From: Spirochaetota bacterium
Lineage (GTDB): Bacteria > Spirochaetota > UBA4802 > UBA5368
Reading direction: 5' to 3'
NCBI GenBank assembly: GCA_004297825.1
Contig: SCSX01000053.1
Span: 1 to 64,000, forward strand
DNA: 64,000 nucleotides
Shown here: positions 32,372-41,019 of the stretch, in pieces
How the letters are laid out: each line of letters begins with the position of its first letter
Numbering within the stretch: the stretch's first letter is position 1
Position numbers and translations under genes: made by a program
Notes under the pieces: model-generated
What the model was told of the DNA's origin: nothing
Seen by the model: only the letters and a program-made list of their open reading frames with translations
Databases searched by the model: none

Positions 32372-35300
32372 TTATTTAATGTCTACGACGACAAGGGAGA
32401 AGTCGTCGTCAAGGCTTCTGCTCCTCCCCGTCCACTTGAACAGCTGTCCCAGAATAAGATCGGTGAGCTCCTTCGCGGACACGCCCACATTCCCCATCAC
32501 GAGCTCCATAAACCTCCGGCTTCCAAACATATCCCCGCGCGGATTCATCGCTTCGATGATGCCGTCGGTGTACAATATTATCCTGTCAGAGGGTACAACA
32601 GTAAGTTCGATCACCTCGTGATTGCACGTCTTTACGATTCCCATAGCGCGCCCCCGGGGAAGGTACTTGAGGAATTCGTTGGTTCTGCGACGATGAATCA
32701 CCAGGGGCTCATGCCCGGCGCGCGCGTACCTAAGCTTACGCGTGTCCGTATCCAAGGAGAAGTAGGCAGCCGTAAGAAAATGCCCGCTCAGGTTCCCCAT
32801 AAGCATGGTGTTCATTTCTGTCAGGAGCTTCCCGGGCATCTCGGCGATGCCGTCCATGGTGCTGAACGCGATTTTTACCATGGCTGCAATCAATGCAGCG
32901 CTTATCCCGTGCCCCGAAACGTCCGATATGAAAACCCCGATTTTTCCTTCCCCGGTAATATGGAAATCGTAATAATCGCCCCCCACGCTTTCCATGGGGA
33001 TGTATTTCACGGCGATGTCTATGCTCGAAAGGACGGGTACACCCTCAGGAATCGCCGTTTGTAAAATCCTGCGCGCGACCTCGAATTCCTTGTCGATTGA
33101 AAAGAGACGTTTGTTCTCTTTCACAGCAGTTTTAAGCGTCACCAGAGTTTTAACGCGTGCGAGGAGCTCGTTCTTGTGAAAGGGCTTGGTGAGATAATCA
33201 TTTGCACCTTGCATGAATCCCTCGATCATATCATCAACACGATTCTTCGCGGTCAGCATCATGATAGGAAGGTCAAACAGGGAGAAGTCCTTGCGCAGTT
33301 CCGCGGCAACCTCGTATCCCGACATACGCGGCATCATTATGTCAAGGAGAACCAGGTCAGGAATCCGGCCGTTGTTTATTTTATAGAGCGCGTCTTCGCC
33401 GCTGATCGATTTCTCTACGTCGTAATTATGAATCGAGAGATGATCCTCCAGTACCTGCAGGTTCACCATGTCGTCATCGACCACATGCACGAGCGCACGA
33501 TCATACTCTTTGTTCCCCGCGAGGATGCTGAAATAGCGGTCTGCGGTGGATTCCGTTGCAACTTCGGCCTCAATCGCGAACGACGCGTCTTCTTTCAGGC
33601 TCTCCAGCCGCAGGGTATTGGGCTCCTCCTCAGAAAGCGCGCCCCGTTCCCCGGCCGGGAGCGTGAAAAAGAACTTCGATCCCTCGCCGACTTTTGAATG
33701 CAGACGAAGCTCGCCCCCATGCAACTGTACAAGCTGTCTGGCAAGTGAGAGCCCGAGTCCAGTTCCCCCATAAGTACGGGATATGGAACCATCCAGCTGT
33801 TCGAAGGACTCGAAGATTCTTTCGTGCGCGCTCTCAGGGATGCCTATCCCCGTGTCCTCGATGGAAATTTCAACTAAATCCTCCAGACGCACCGCGGCAA
33901 CGACAACGGTACCCTCATCCGTAAACTTGATTGCGTTACCTACCAGGTTTAGCAGTATTTGCTGAACCCTATCCTCGTCGGCGAAAAGGATGCACTCCCT
34001 GGGTCGAACGGCATTGATTAGTTTCAGGTTTTTTTTGCCCAGTAGAGGGCGGAATAAGCGCAGCACCGCGTCCGCCACAGGCTGAAGATCGAATGTCCTT
34101 TTCCGGAGCTCGATCTCACGGTGTCGTAACTTCGAATAATCGAGTATGTCGTTCACGAGGTTCGACAAACGGCGGCCGCTCGACGAGATCATCGACAGGC
34201 TGCTCACAGCCTTTTGCGGGAGTGAGCCCGATGCTCCGTCCAGGAGCGCCTCGACGAGCCCAATGATTCCGTTGAGCGGTGTTCTTAGCTCGTGGGACGT
34301 ATTAGCGAGAAACTCATCCTTGAGTTTATCGGCTTTATGAAGGTTTTCAATTGCCTGGCGCTGGGCATCTTCTTTTTCCTTTTTGATAATACTTATCCTG
34401 TCTCCAAGAGCAAATGAGAAAAGGACTACTTCGAGTACAGAACCGATATGCATGCTGTATTCGGTAAACATACCTCCAGGTACTAATCCAAATGTCTTTA
34501 ACGAATATACCAGCAATCCAAACAAAAAAATAATCCATGCATATAGGAAATATCGTGCCGACCTATTGCCTTTCTTTAGGACTATGACAATTGTCATTAA
34601 TGTCAATAAAGAACCAGCTCCAAGCAGTATCCCAGCACCTTGTATTCCGACCTTATAAGGAATCAGCAATGACGCCAACGAAGCGAAAAGGCAAAGGAAT
34701 GCAAATGCTTTGTAAACAAAGGACAGTCTCTTATCATATTTTTGAATCTCAAGAAAACTGATCACAAAGACTGCACCAGGGAATAATGAAAAAATAGACA
34801 TAAAGGGAATGCTCATTTTTGAATAATTGGAGTACTCGCCCCAAAAATAGCGCGCACAAAAACCATCCAATGTAAGCCGCATAAGCATAAATCCAGCAAC
34901 ATAAAGAACGTAAAGCAAATATCTCCTGTCCCTTAGCATAAAAAAAAGGAATAGGTTATAAATTCCCATTATCAACAAGATTCCATAGTAGGCTCCCAAA
35001 AGCATAACGGATGCTCGCGTTTGCCCGATAAAGCCCCGCTCCGACATCAGATTTGCATCCAGGATCATGGAGCCGCTGCTCATCACTTTAATGTAGACGG
35101 TTTTAACCCGCTCGTCCGAGATAGGTATTTTAAATACGAAGGAATGGCTTTCAACCGTTCGATTCGACACAGGGTAGAGAAGACCGGCATGTTGTGTTGC
35201 GAATGTCGCATCCTCATTGAGGGTAAATACCTGAATCGAGTCAAGAAGCGGATAGCTCAATTCCAGAAACCATTGAAAGTATTTGCTCATTTCATCATGA

Positions 35301-35566
35301 ACAATTGAGAATTTTAACCAGTAGATCGAATCCGTAAAACCAAAGTTTAGGCCGTGCCGTGTATTTCTAATGAATTGAGAATTATATTTTCCGGACAGTA
35401 TTTCGGCTTCGGAAATTGAATTGTTCGTATCTTCAAAGTATTCCAGATAACGGCTTAATTTGATAAAATTGACATCCTTCTGCAATTCAACCTGGGAAGC
35501 ATATGTCTCCCCTGCTGAAAAAATAATTCCAGCCATTACGGCAATAAATGTAAGTCGCCTTTTCAT
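32372..35566 (-). CDS. Hybrid sensor histidine kinase: 7TMR-DISM - HisKA - HATPase - REC - SpoIIE phosphatase
   Basis: 1064 aa. Signal peptide (1-23), periplasmic 7TMR-DISMED2-type beta domain (about 30-175), seven transmembrane helices (about 185-385) and a short coiled coil. HisKA follows with the phospho-His in TSHELRTPLNG (about 425), then HATPase (NAIKFTDEG, DTGIGIPE, GGTGLGLSLA). A receiver has DDD and LLDIMMPRMSG (about 705-820). A C-terminal PP2C-type SpoIIE phosphatase has GGDYYDF and FISDVSGHGISAALI (about 865-1060). It senses an external ligand, phosphorylates itself and dephosphorylates a Ser/Thr protein, as in anti-anti-sigma switching. Such fusions are frequent in leptospires. 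No partner STAS or anti-sigma gene is in the window. Confidence 0.92.
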   Translation of the reverse strand: MKRRLTFIAVMAGIIFSAGETYASQVELQKDVNFIKLSRYLEYFEDTNNSISEAEILSGKYNSQFIRNTRHGLNFGFTDSIYWLKFSIVHDEMSKYFQWFLELSYPLLDSIQVFTLNEDATFATQHAGLLYPVSNRTVESHSFVFKIPISDERVKTVYIKVMSSGSMILDANLMSERGFIGQTRASVMLLGAYYGILLIMGIYNLFLFFMLRDRRYLLYVLYVAGFMLMRLTLDGFCARYFWGEYSNYSKMSIPFMSIFSLFPGAVFVISFLEIQKYDKRLSFVYKAFAFLCLFASLASLLIPYKVGIQGAGILLGAGSLLTLMTIVIVLKKGNRSARYFLYAWIIFLFGLLVYSLKTFGLVPGGMFTEYSMHIGSVLEVVLFSFALGDRISIIKKEKEDAQRQAIENLHKADKLKDEFLANTSHELRTPLNGIIGLVEALLDGASGSLPQKAVSSLSMISSSGRRLSNLVNDILDYSKLRHREIELRKRTFDLQPVADAVLRLFRPLLGKKNLKLINAVRPRECILFADEDRVQQILLNLVGNAIKFTDEGTVVVAAVRLEDLVEISIEDTGIGIPESAHERIFESFEQLDGSISRTYGGTGLGLSLARQLVQLHGGELRLHSKVGEGSKFFFTLPAGERGALSEEEPNTLRLESLKEDASFAIEAEVATESTADRYFSILAGNKEYDRALVHVVDDDMVNLQVLEDHLSIHNYDVEKSISGEDALYKINNGRIPDLVLLDIMMPRMSGYEVAAELRKDFSLFDLPIMMLTAKNRVDDMIEGFMQGANDYLTKPFHKNELLARVKTLVTLKTAVKENKRLFSIDKEFEVARRILQTAIPEGVPVLSSIDIAVKYIPMESVGGDYYDFHITGEGKIGVFISDVSGHGISAALIAAMVKIAFSTMDGIAEMPGKLLTEMNTMLMGNLSGHFLTAAYFSLDTDTRKLRYARAGHEPLVIHRRRTNEFLKYLPRGRAMGIVKTCNHEVIELTVVPSDRIILYTDGIIEAMNPRGDMFGSRRFMELVMGNVGVSAKELTDLILGQLFKWTGRSRSLDDDFSLVVVDIK

Positions 35567-35735
35567 CTATGTTGGTGCGATCAAGGATTACTGGCAATCC
35601 CCAATACGAACTCCCGAAACCATGAATAATTATTGATTTTGAATCGATACTATGATCATGCTAATTACGGATGTGATCGATGAGTTATCTAATTTCGTAA
35701 ACATTCAATAAATCAATTAAAATATGGGGCCGGCA

Positions 35736-37058
35736 ATGAAAAAGTCTAAGAAGGCCGAAATATGCATAATAGGCGCCGGCGCTTCAGGATTGAGCGCAGC
35801 CTATTATCTCAGAAAAAAGGGATACAAAAATGTGGTCGTTCTCGAAAAAAACAGTTACGTGGGTGGCATGTGTTTCTCCGAGACGAAATACGGTATGGCG
35901 AATGGCATGGGTGCAGTCGCTATCACGAAGGATTACAAGAATGTCATTTCCTTATGCAAAAAATACAGATTAGATATTGTCCGCGGACCAAGAAATGTCA
36001 TCCTGGATCACACTACAGGATTCCAATACTCTTTGCGATGGATTATTAATAATGCATCAATGCTTCCCTTTTTGTGGTCGATAATTAAATTTTATTTATA
36101 TATATTTAAATACCGTAAACATGTCCACAGGCCGGGTTTTCGAAAATTAAACGATGAAATATCCATGAATTTCAGTGCATGGCTAAAAATGAAAAACATG
36201 GAAAACCTTGGCCAGTTTCTTTGCGTTCCGATCACATGCTTCGGCTACGGGTATTTGGATGAGATTCCCGCCGTGTACGTATTCAAATACCTCAATCTCA
36301 TTAATTTTACGACGCTGCTCTATCTCGGGTTGTGCGATATCGCAGGCCTTAATCCGCGATGGACCAAGCGACTTACCAATGGCCTGCAGGACCTCTTCCA
36401 GGCAATGGCTGACGATCTCGGCAATATTCAATTGAGTGTAAAAATAACCAACATACATCGCGATCATCCTGGTCAGCATCCCGTTGCAATCAAATATGCG
36501 TCGAAAGACGGGAAAAGGCATACTCACTATTGTGATCGTCTGATAATCGCCATGTGCCCGGATCTGCATAATATTAAGTTTATGGATTTCTCTCCCGAGG
36601 AGGAGGCCATTTTCTCGCTGGTAAAGCATAATAATTATTATACAATCGCATGCGACGTAAAAAGCTTCAGTTATAATTACTTCTTGAACCTGTTTTCAAA
36701 ACGCGTATTCAAGCTTCCGCCCGATGGCTATCCCTTCATGGCTTCTAAGGTATGGGATGAATGCGATATAGTGATTTTTTATTCCTACAGCAGGAAGCCA
36801 ATAACCGACAAGGCAGTCACCGACAACCTAAAAGCGAACCTGAAAACAATGAACCGCCAACTGCTACACATCACGGAATATAAAAAATGGGATTATTTCC
36901 CTCACTTCGCCTCCCGTGCACTATCGGATGGCATAATGGAGCGGCTTGAGCGCAATCAAGGCGCCAATAATACGTATTATACCGGTGGTTTGATGAATTT
37001 CGAACTCGTAGAGAATGTTATCGCGTATTCAAAACATATTGTCCGGAAGCATTTTTAG
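35736..37058 (+). CDS. FAD-dependent oxidoreductase resembling polyenoic fatty acid isomerase (paralog 1)
   Basis: 440 aa from 35736 (GGGG 8 nt upstream; an ATG at 35724 is the alternative). Dinucleotide-binding IIGAGASGLSAAYYL (11-25) and VLEKNSYVGGMCFS near 36-49. The middle reads PITCFGYGYLDEIPAVYVFKYL and the end WDYFPHF...NTYYTGGLMNFELVENVIAYS (quoted in short pieces), both closely recalling Propionibacterium polyenoic fatty acid isomerase (PAI), a flavoprotein that shifts linoleate double bonds. UfaD of furan-fatty-acid synthesis is another flavoenzyme of similar class. A 39-kb paralog has the same length. It probably isomerises or desaturates a membrane acyl chain. Its stop overlaps the convergent patatin stop. 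AT-rich. Confidence 0.8.
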   Translation: MKKSKKAEICIIGAGASGLSAAYYLRKKGYKNVVVLEKNSYVGGMCFSETKYGMANGMGAVAITKDYKNVISLCKKYRLDIVRGPRNVILDHTTGFQYSLRWIINNASMLPFLWSIIKFYLYIFKYRKHVHRPGFRKLNDEISMNFSAWLKMKNMENLGQFLCVPITCFGYGYLDEIPAVYVFKYLNLINFTTLLYLGLCDIAGLNPRWTKRLTNGLQDLFQAMADDLGNIQLSVKITNIHRDHPGQHPVAIKYASKDGKRHTHYCDRLIIAMCPDLHNIKFMDFSPEEEAIFSLVKHNNYYTIACDVKSFSYNYFLNLFSKRVFKLPPDGYPFMASKVWDECDIVIFYSYSRKPITDKAVTDNLKANLKTMNRQLLHITEYKKWDYFPHFASRALSDGIMERLERNQGANNTYYTGGLMNFELVENVIAYSKHIVRKHF

Positions 37059-39295
37059 AAATATTTGCGGGATTCATCCCGATTGTCCTCAAGCCAGCGT
37101 CTGATTACCTGGAGCCCGTGCGCATATCCGACATCTATTATTTGCTTCGCACGTTTCATTTCTAGAATGCCGAATTTTCCAATGGGCGGATTGATGTAAA
37201 GATCGGCGTAATCTTTTACGCTCTCCTTCTTTATGGTAGCGCTGATCGCCATTGACCTCATAACAATCTCAATGATATGAGGCGCTCTGCGCCGTTTTTC
37301 CAGCGGGTTTATCATACGCCATAACATGCTCCGCGCCGACGGGTATTGCATGCGCCTGATCACGCGCTCCTTTTCATGGCTCGCATCGGAAGCGATAATC
37401 AGGCCGCCCGACCTTTCTCTCATTCTATCCACTGGAAAATTGTTTACCAGTCCGCCATCCACATGTATCTCGTTGTTGATGAGCACTGGAGGCAGGAATC
37501 CCGGAATAGAAGTGCTGGCCCTTATCGCTTTCCAGGCGAGGCCGCGGTCATGAACACCCTCCGTATGCTTCGATAGATTGCTGGTTATGCAAAAATAGTT
37601 TATCCATAAATCCTCTATGCATAATTCTTCAATACCGATACGATGAACACGATCCAGGTTTTTTCCCTTAATGAGCGAGACGATCGGAAGCGTATAATCT
37701 CCGAGTGGATTGCGTCTTACAAAATGCGTCTCTATAAACTCTTCGATTTGGTAGCTATTCATGCCAAGCGCCAATCCTGATCCTATTACCGCGCCTATGC
37801 TGGCTCCGCCAACCATGTCGACCGCGATCCCCGATTGCTCGAGCGCGCGAATCACGCCGATGTGCGCATATCCGCGTGCGCCTCCTCCGCTCATAACCAG
37901 GCAGATCGCGTTATTAGTAAGTATTCGCGCGCATCGTTTGTAATCACCATCCTCTTTATTCCTGATGTGAAGATGTGTTTGAATTCTACCGCCCCCGATC
38001 CAATCTTTGGTATTTCTTGGAAAGACAGAACTGTCTTCGTGTAGAAATACCATGGCCGTCGCCGCTGAATTCCCCGTCGTCATGATCGGTGGGAGCCATG
38101 CATCAATATCGAACGATTCAGGCGTGATCGTTTCATCAACGATAAATACCACGCAGTCCGCCAAGCTGGCGCACTTTCGTGTCCATTTGCTCCCAGATTT
38201 CCCCGCGAAAAAGAGGATAAACGCATTCTCCCGTTCATTTTTCTCGAACCATGCATCTATTTGTTCATCTTCCAAATCTTCCGGACCCGCGTTCATTTTC
38301 CCTGGCATGAACAGTTCAGAGATTATTGTTGACGAATCGACAAATCGCGCTGAACCAATCGTATTCATGGCCTGAGAAAGCCTTTTCGCAAAGTAGCTGG
38401 CACGGTTGTTATCGCCCAAAGGAATCAGTGTAAAGGTGCATCTGGTCATAACGCCAACTCGCTTAAAAGCGGTCTGTCCAACATGCATGGTTCCGGACTT
38501 GAGCAGCTCAGGTAACATATACGGGTATTTCGCAATGATGTCTCCGGCGATATTTGCTGAATACTTCAACAAAAAACTATCCCTAGTCGCCGCGACTCGG
38601 AATCCTTTATTCTTATCAGTGATGAATGCGGCAGGCCAGATACAATCCCCGCTTGCTGCCTCTCGTCCGCCAGCGCGCCGGTCCATATTGTTTTCGTATT
38701 CGATTATAAGCTTTCCGGAAATGACGATGTAAAGTCCGTCGCCGGCATCCATATCCACCGCCTTGCCACCTTTCAAGAACATCCATTCCGACATGCTTTC
38801 CAAATTGCGTATCTCACCCTGACTGCAGCGATTGAACAGGTGAGCGAGCGCATCCTGGGCGTTGCGTTTGCGCCGGGCTATCCTCTCGGCCTCAAGCGCC
38901 ATATGTTCCATTGAGGCCGGCTCGGACGTCGCATCCGTCAATCGTTTCCAGTTTACACGAATAAATTTGCATGAATTCCGCGAAAACCCGGAGCTCGAAT
39001 ATGTGCCCCCCGCAATCGCTTCAGTTAGTCCGGCAAATTCACCACTCGAAAGCATCCAAGATTTTACGACATTTTCGGTTATACACCTGCCGACTGTTTC
39101 CAGACAACCGGAGGCAATAATAAAAAACGCATCCGCAATATTCCCCTGCGAAAATAATTCAACCTCAGGCTCGATCGTCCGCACTTCCGCATGGGCGCAC
39201 ATGGTATCCAGAAAAGCCGGTGGAAGAAAGTCAAATCTTACAACAGAAGCCAACTCTTGAAGCACTTCCTTATTCATTCTCATATCACCGCACAT
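37055..39295 (-). CDS. NTE-like patatin phospholipase with cyclic-nucleotide-binding-type domains
   Basis: 746 aa. Two cNMP-binding-like beta-barrels (about 22-125 and 155-260), an NTE-type middle domain (about 285-430, LIPLGDNNRASYFAKRL) and a C-terminal patatin domain. The patatin part has an oxyanion loop GGGARG (470-475), nucleophile Ser499 in GASIG and catalytic Asp613 in DGGLVNNFP. This is the domain order of neuropathy target esterase (PNPLA6/7), a lysophospholipase/phospholipase of the inner membrane face. The first barrel keeps few phosphate-binding residues by eye, so nucleotide control is uncertain. AGGG 7 nt before ATG. It sits between the two PAI-like genes, suggesting acyl-chain release or remodelling in the same pathway. 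Confidence 0.88.
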   Translation of the reverse strand: MCGDMRMNKEVLQELASVVRFDFLPPAFLDTMCAHAEVRTIEPEVELFSQGNIADAFFIIASGCLETVGRCITENVVKSWMLSSGEFAGLTEAIAGGTYSSSGFSRNSCKFIRVNWKRLTDATSEPASMEHMALEAERIARRKRNAQDALAHLFNRCSQGEIRNLESMSEWMFLKGGKAVDMDAGDGLYIVISGKLIIEYENNMDRRAGGREAASGDCIWPAAFITDKNKGFRVAATRDSFLLKYSANIAGDIIAKYPYMLPELLKSGTMHVGQTAFKRVGVMTRCTFTLIPLGDNNRASYFAKRLSQAMNTIGSARFVDSSTIISELFMPGKMNAGPEDLEDEQIDAWFEKNERENAFILFFAGKSGSKWTRKCASLADCVVFIVDETITPESFDIDAWLPPIMTTGNSAATAMVFLHEDSSVFPRNTKDWIGGGRIQTHLHIRNKEDGDYKRCARILTNNAICLVMSGGGARGYAHIGVIRALEQSGIAVDMVGGASIGAVIGSGLALGMNSYQIEEFIETHFVRRNPLGDYTLPIVSLIKGKNLDRVHRIGIEELCIEDLWINYFCITSNLSKHTEGVHDRGLAWKAIRASTSIPGFLPPVLINNEIHVDGGLVNNFPVDRMRERSGGLIIASDASHEKERVIRRMQYPSARSMLWRMINPLEKRRRAPHIIEIVMRSMAISATIKKESVKDYADLYINPPIGKFGILEMKRAKQIIDVGYAHGLQVIRRWLEDNRDESRKYF

Positions 39296-39512
39296 TATAT
39301 ACCCTGAATATGCACTTCATTCGTCACACTTTAGCGACACCGATTTGTATCCGAATATATTGAAAAGTCAATTTCATCATACAGTCCGGATTCACCAAGG
39401 CCTTTATGGAAAATTTTTTGGTTGATTTGTAAGCAAGTACATTTATATCTGCACATTACTATTAATCTACTCATTTTCCAACTTTCTCGATATCTCATTG
39501 AAAAACACAAGT

Positions 39513-40832
39513 ATGGACTCGATCGATAAAATGAGCGTTTGCATTGTTGGCGCCGGACCCGCCGGTTTAAGCGCAGCATATTTTCTGAAACAAAAAGGCT
39601 ATTCAAGGATAACTGTACTTGAAAAGAATGACTGCGTCGGGGGTAAGTGCTTAACAAAGTATTACGGAAATATCAATTATAGCCTCGGAGCAGTATCAAT
39701 TGGTCCGCGCGACAAGAATGTTTTTCATTTGATCAGCGATTTCGGCCTCAGGCTTGTGACTTCTCCTGTTTCTCCGGCGCTTATTGACGGCACCACAGGC
39801 ATGCATCATCCCCTGGAAACGCTTATCGCAAGTGAGAAAATTCTCGACGTAACGGCATCCATGGTAAAGTACTTTTATTATCTTCTTAAATACCATCATA
39901 TCCTAAGAAAGGTTGGTTTCGAGAACATCCCACGCGAGCTTGCGACACCTTTTTCTCCATGGCTAGAAGAACGAGGCATGAAAAGTATTCTCAATCTTTT
40001 TCTTCCGATCGTAACATGCTTCGGCTATGGCGACCTTCAGGAAATCCCCGCTATCTATGTGCTAAAATACATGAACCTCGCAAATTTCCCCTTACTGTTT
40101 CATTTCGCCATATGCCGTCTTTTAAATATCAGGCCGCGATGGCCAAAACTTATCGATGAAGGCTTTCAGGAACTCTTGCACAAGATGGCCGGGACATTAC
40201 CCGATGTTCGTTTAAATGCCTGCATACAGAGCATTTCCCGGACAAACGAGGGGATAAGAGTCAATTACATTGATACTTTAACAGGAAAAGCACTGTCGAT
40301 TAAGGCAGATAGTTTAATCCTTAGCATTCCTCCCGAGGGGAATTTCAAAGGGCTGCTGGACCTCACCGATGAGGAAACAACAATATTTTCAAGGGTGCGA
40401 TGCGGCCATTATTACACAACGTCATGCAGAATAGAGGGAGACCTTGACGGCTTTCTATTCAATCTCGTCCAGAATGGGAATATCGGGATCCCACAGAACG
40501 TCGTTCCCTATATGATATCGAAGCCTGTCGAAAATAGCGATATCGCCATTGTGTACAGCTATGCATTATCTCCTGTCGCCTCAGATTCCATCGAGCACAA
40601 CATTCTGGAATTCGCGCGTTCAATCGGCATTACCATACGAGAGGTGCTTAATATCTCCGAATGGAAATACTTTTTCCATTTCGATTCGGAGGATGTACGA
40701 GACGGATTTCATGGGCGACTGGAACGGCTCCAGGGACGCAATCGGACTTATTATACCGGCGGATTATTCAACTTCGAACTAGTTGAGAATTCTATCTCCT
40801 ATTCCGGATACATCATAAATAAATATTTTTAA
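39513..40832 (+). CDS. FAD-dependent oxidoreductase resembling polyenoic fatty acid isomerase (paralog 2)
   Basis: 439 aa from the ATG at 39513 (a TTG at 39498 and an ATG at 39531 are possible; none has a good ribosome-binding site). CIVGAGPAGLSAAYFL and VLEKNDCVGGKCL form the FAD site. PIVTCFGYGDLQEIPAIYVLKY and WKYFFHFDSEDVRDG...TYYTGGLFNFELVENSISYS (short pieces) match paralog 1 and recall PAI. The two copies have clearly diverged, so they are probably not redundant: one could shift and one oxidise a double bond. Same AT-rich composition. It is divergent from the patatin gene across 200 bp. Confidence 0.8.
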   Translation: MDSIDKMSVCIVGAGPAGLSAAYFLKQKGYSRITVLEKNDCVGGKCLTKYYGNINYSLGAVSIGPRDKNVFHLISDFGLRLVTSPVSPALIDGTTGMHHPLETLIASEKILDVTASMVKYFYYLLKYHHILRKVGFENIPRELATPFSPWLEERGMKSILNLFLPIVTCFGYGDLQEIPAIYVLKYMNLANFPLLFHFAICRLLNIRPRWPKLIDEGFQELLHKMAGTLPDVRLNACIQSISRTNEGIRVNYIDTLTGKALSIKADSLILSIPPEGNFKGLLDLTDEETTIFSRVRCGHYYTTSCRIEGDLDGFLFNLVQNGNIGIPQNVVPYMISKPVENSDIAIVYSYALSPVASDSIEHNILEFARSIGITIREVLNISEWKYFFHFDSEDVRDGFHGRLERLQGRNRTYYTGGLFNFELVENSISYSGYIINKYF

Positions 40833-40959
40833 TCATATGGTTACAATGATTCGCCCCGAGTCGATCTCCGATCACGTGGGGGCCTTACTCCCAGTTCCTA
40901 CTAAAACTGACTATTTAAAATTGAATTCAGGCCCTGCGGCCCCCTTCCCCCGATCGTGA

Positions 40960-40988
40960 TTGACATAATATGCCCCTTATTGTTAATG
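40960..40988 (+). promoter_or_regulatory. Possible promoter of the ABC-F gene
   Basis: TTGACA at 40960-40965 and TTAATG/TAATGA near 40983-40989 with a 17-18 bp spacer, about 30 bp before the start codon. The -10 is weak. Confidence 0.4.
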
Positions 40989-41019
40989 ACCCTTTACTTC
41001 AAGTTAAAGGCATAAGATA

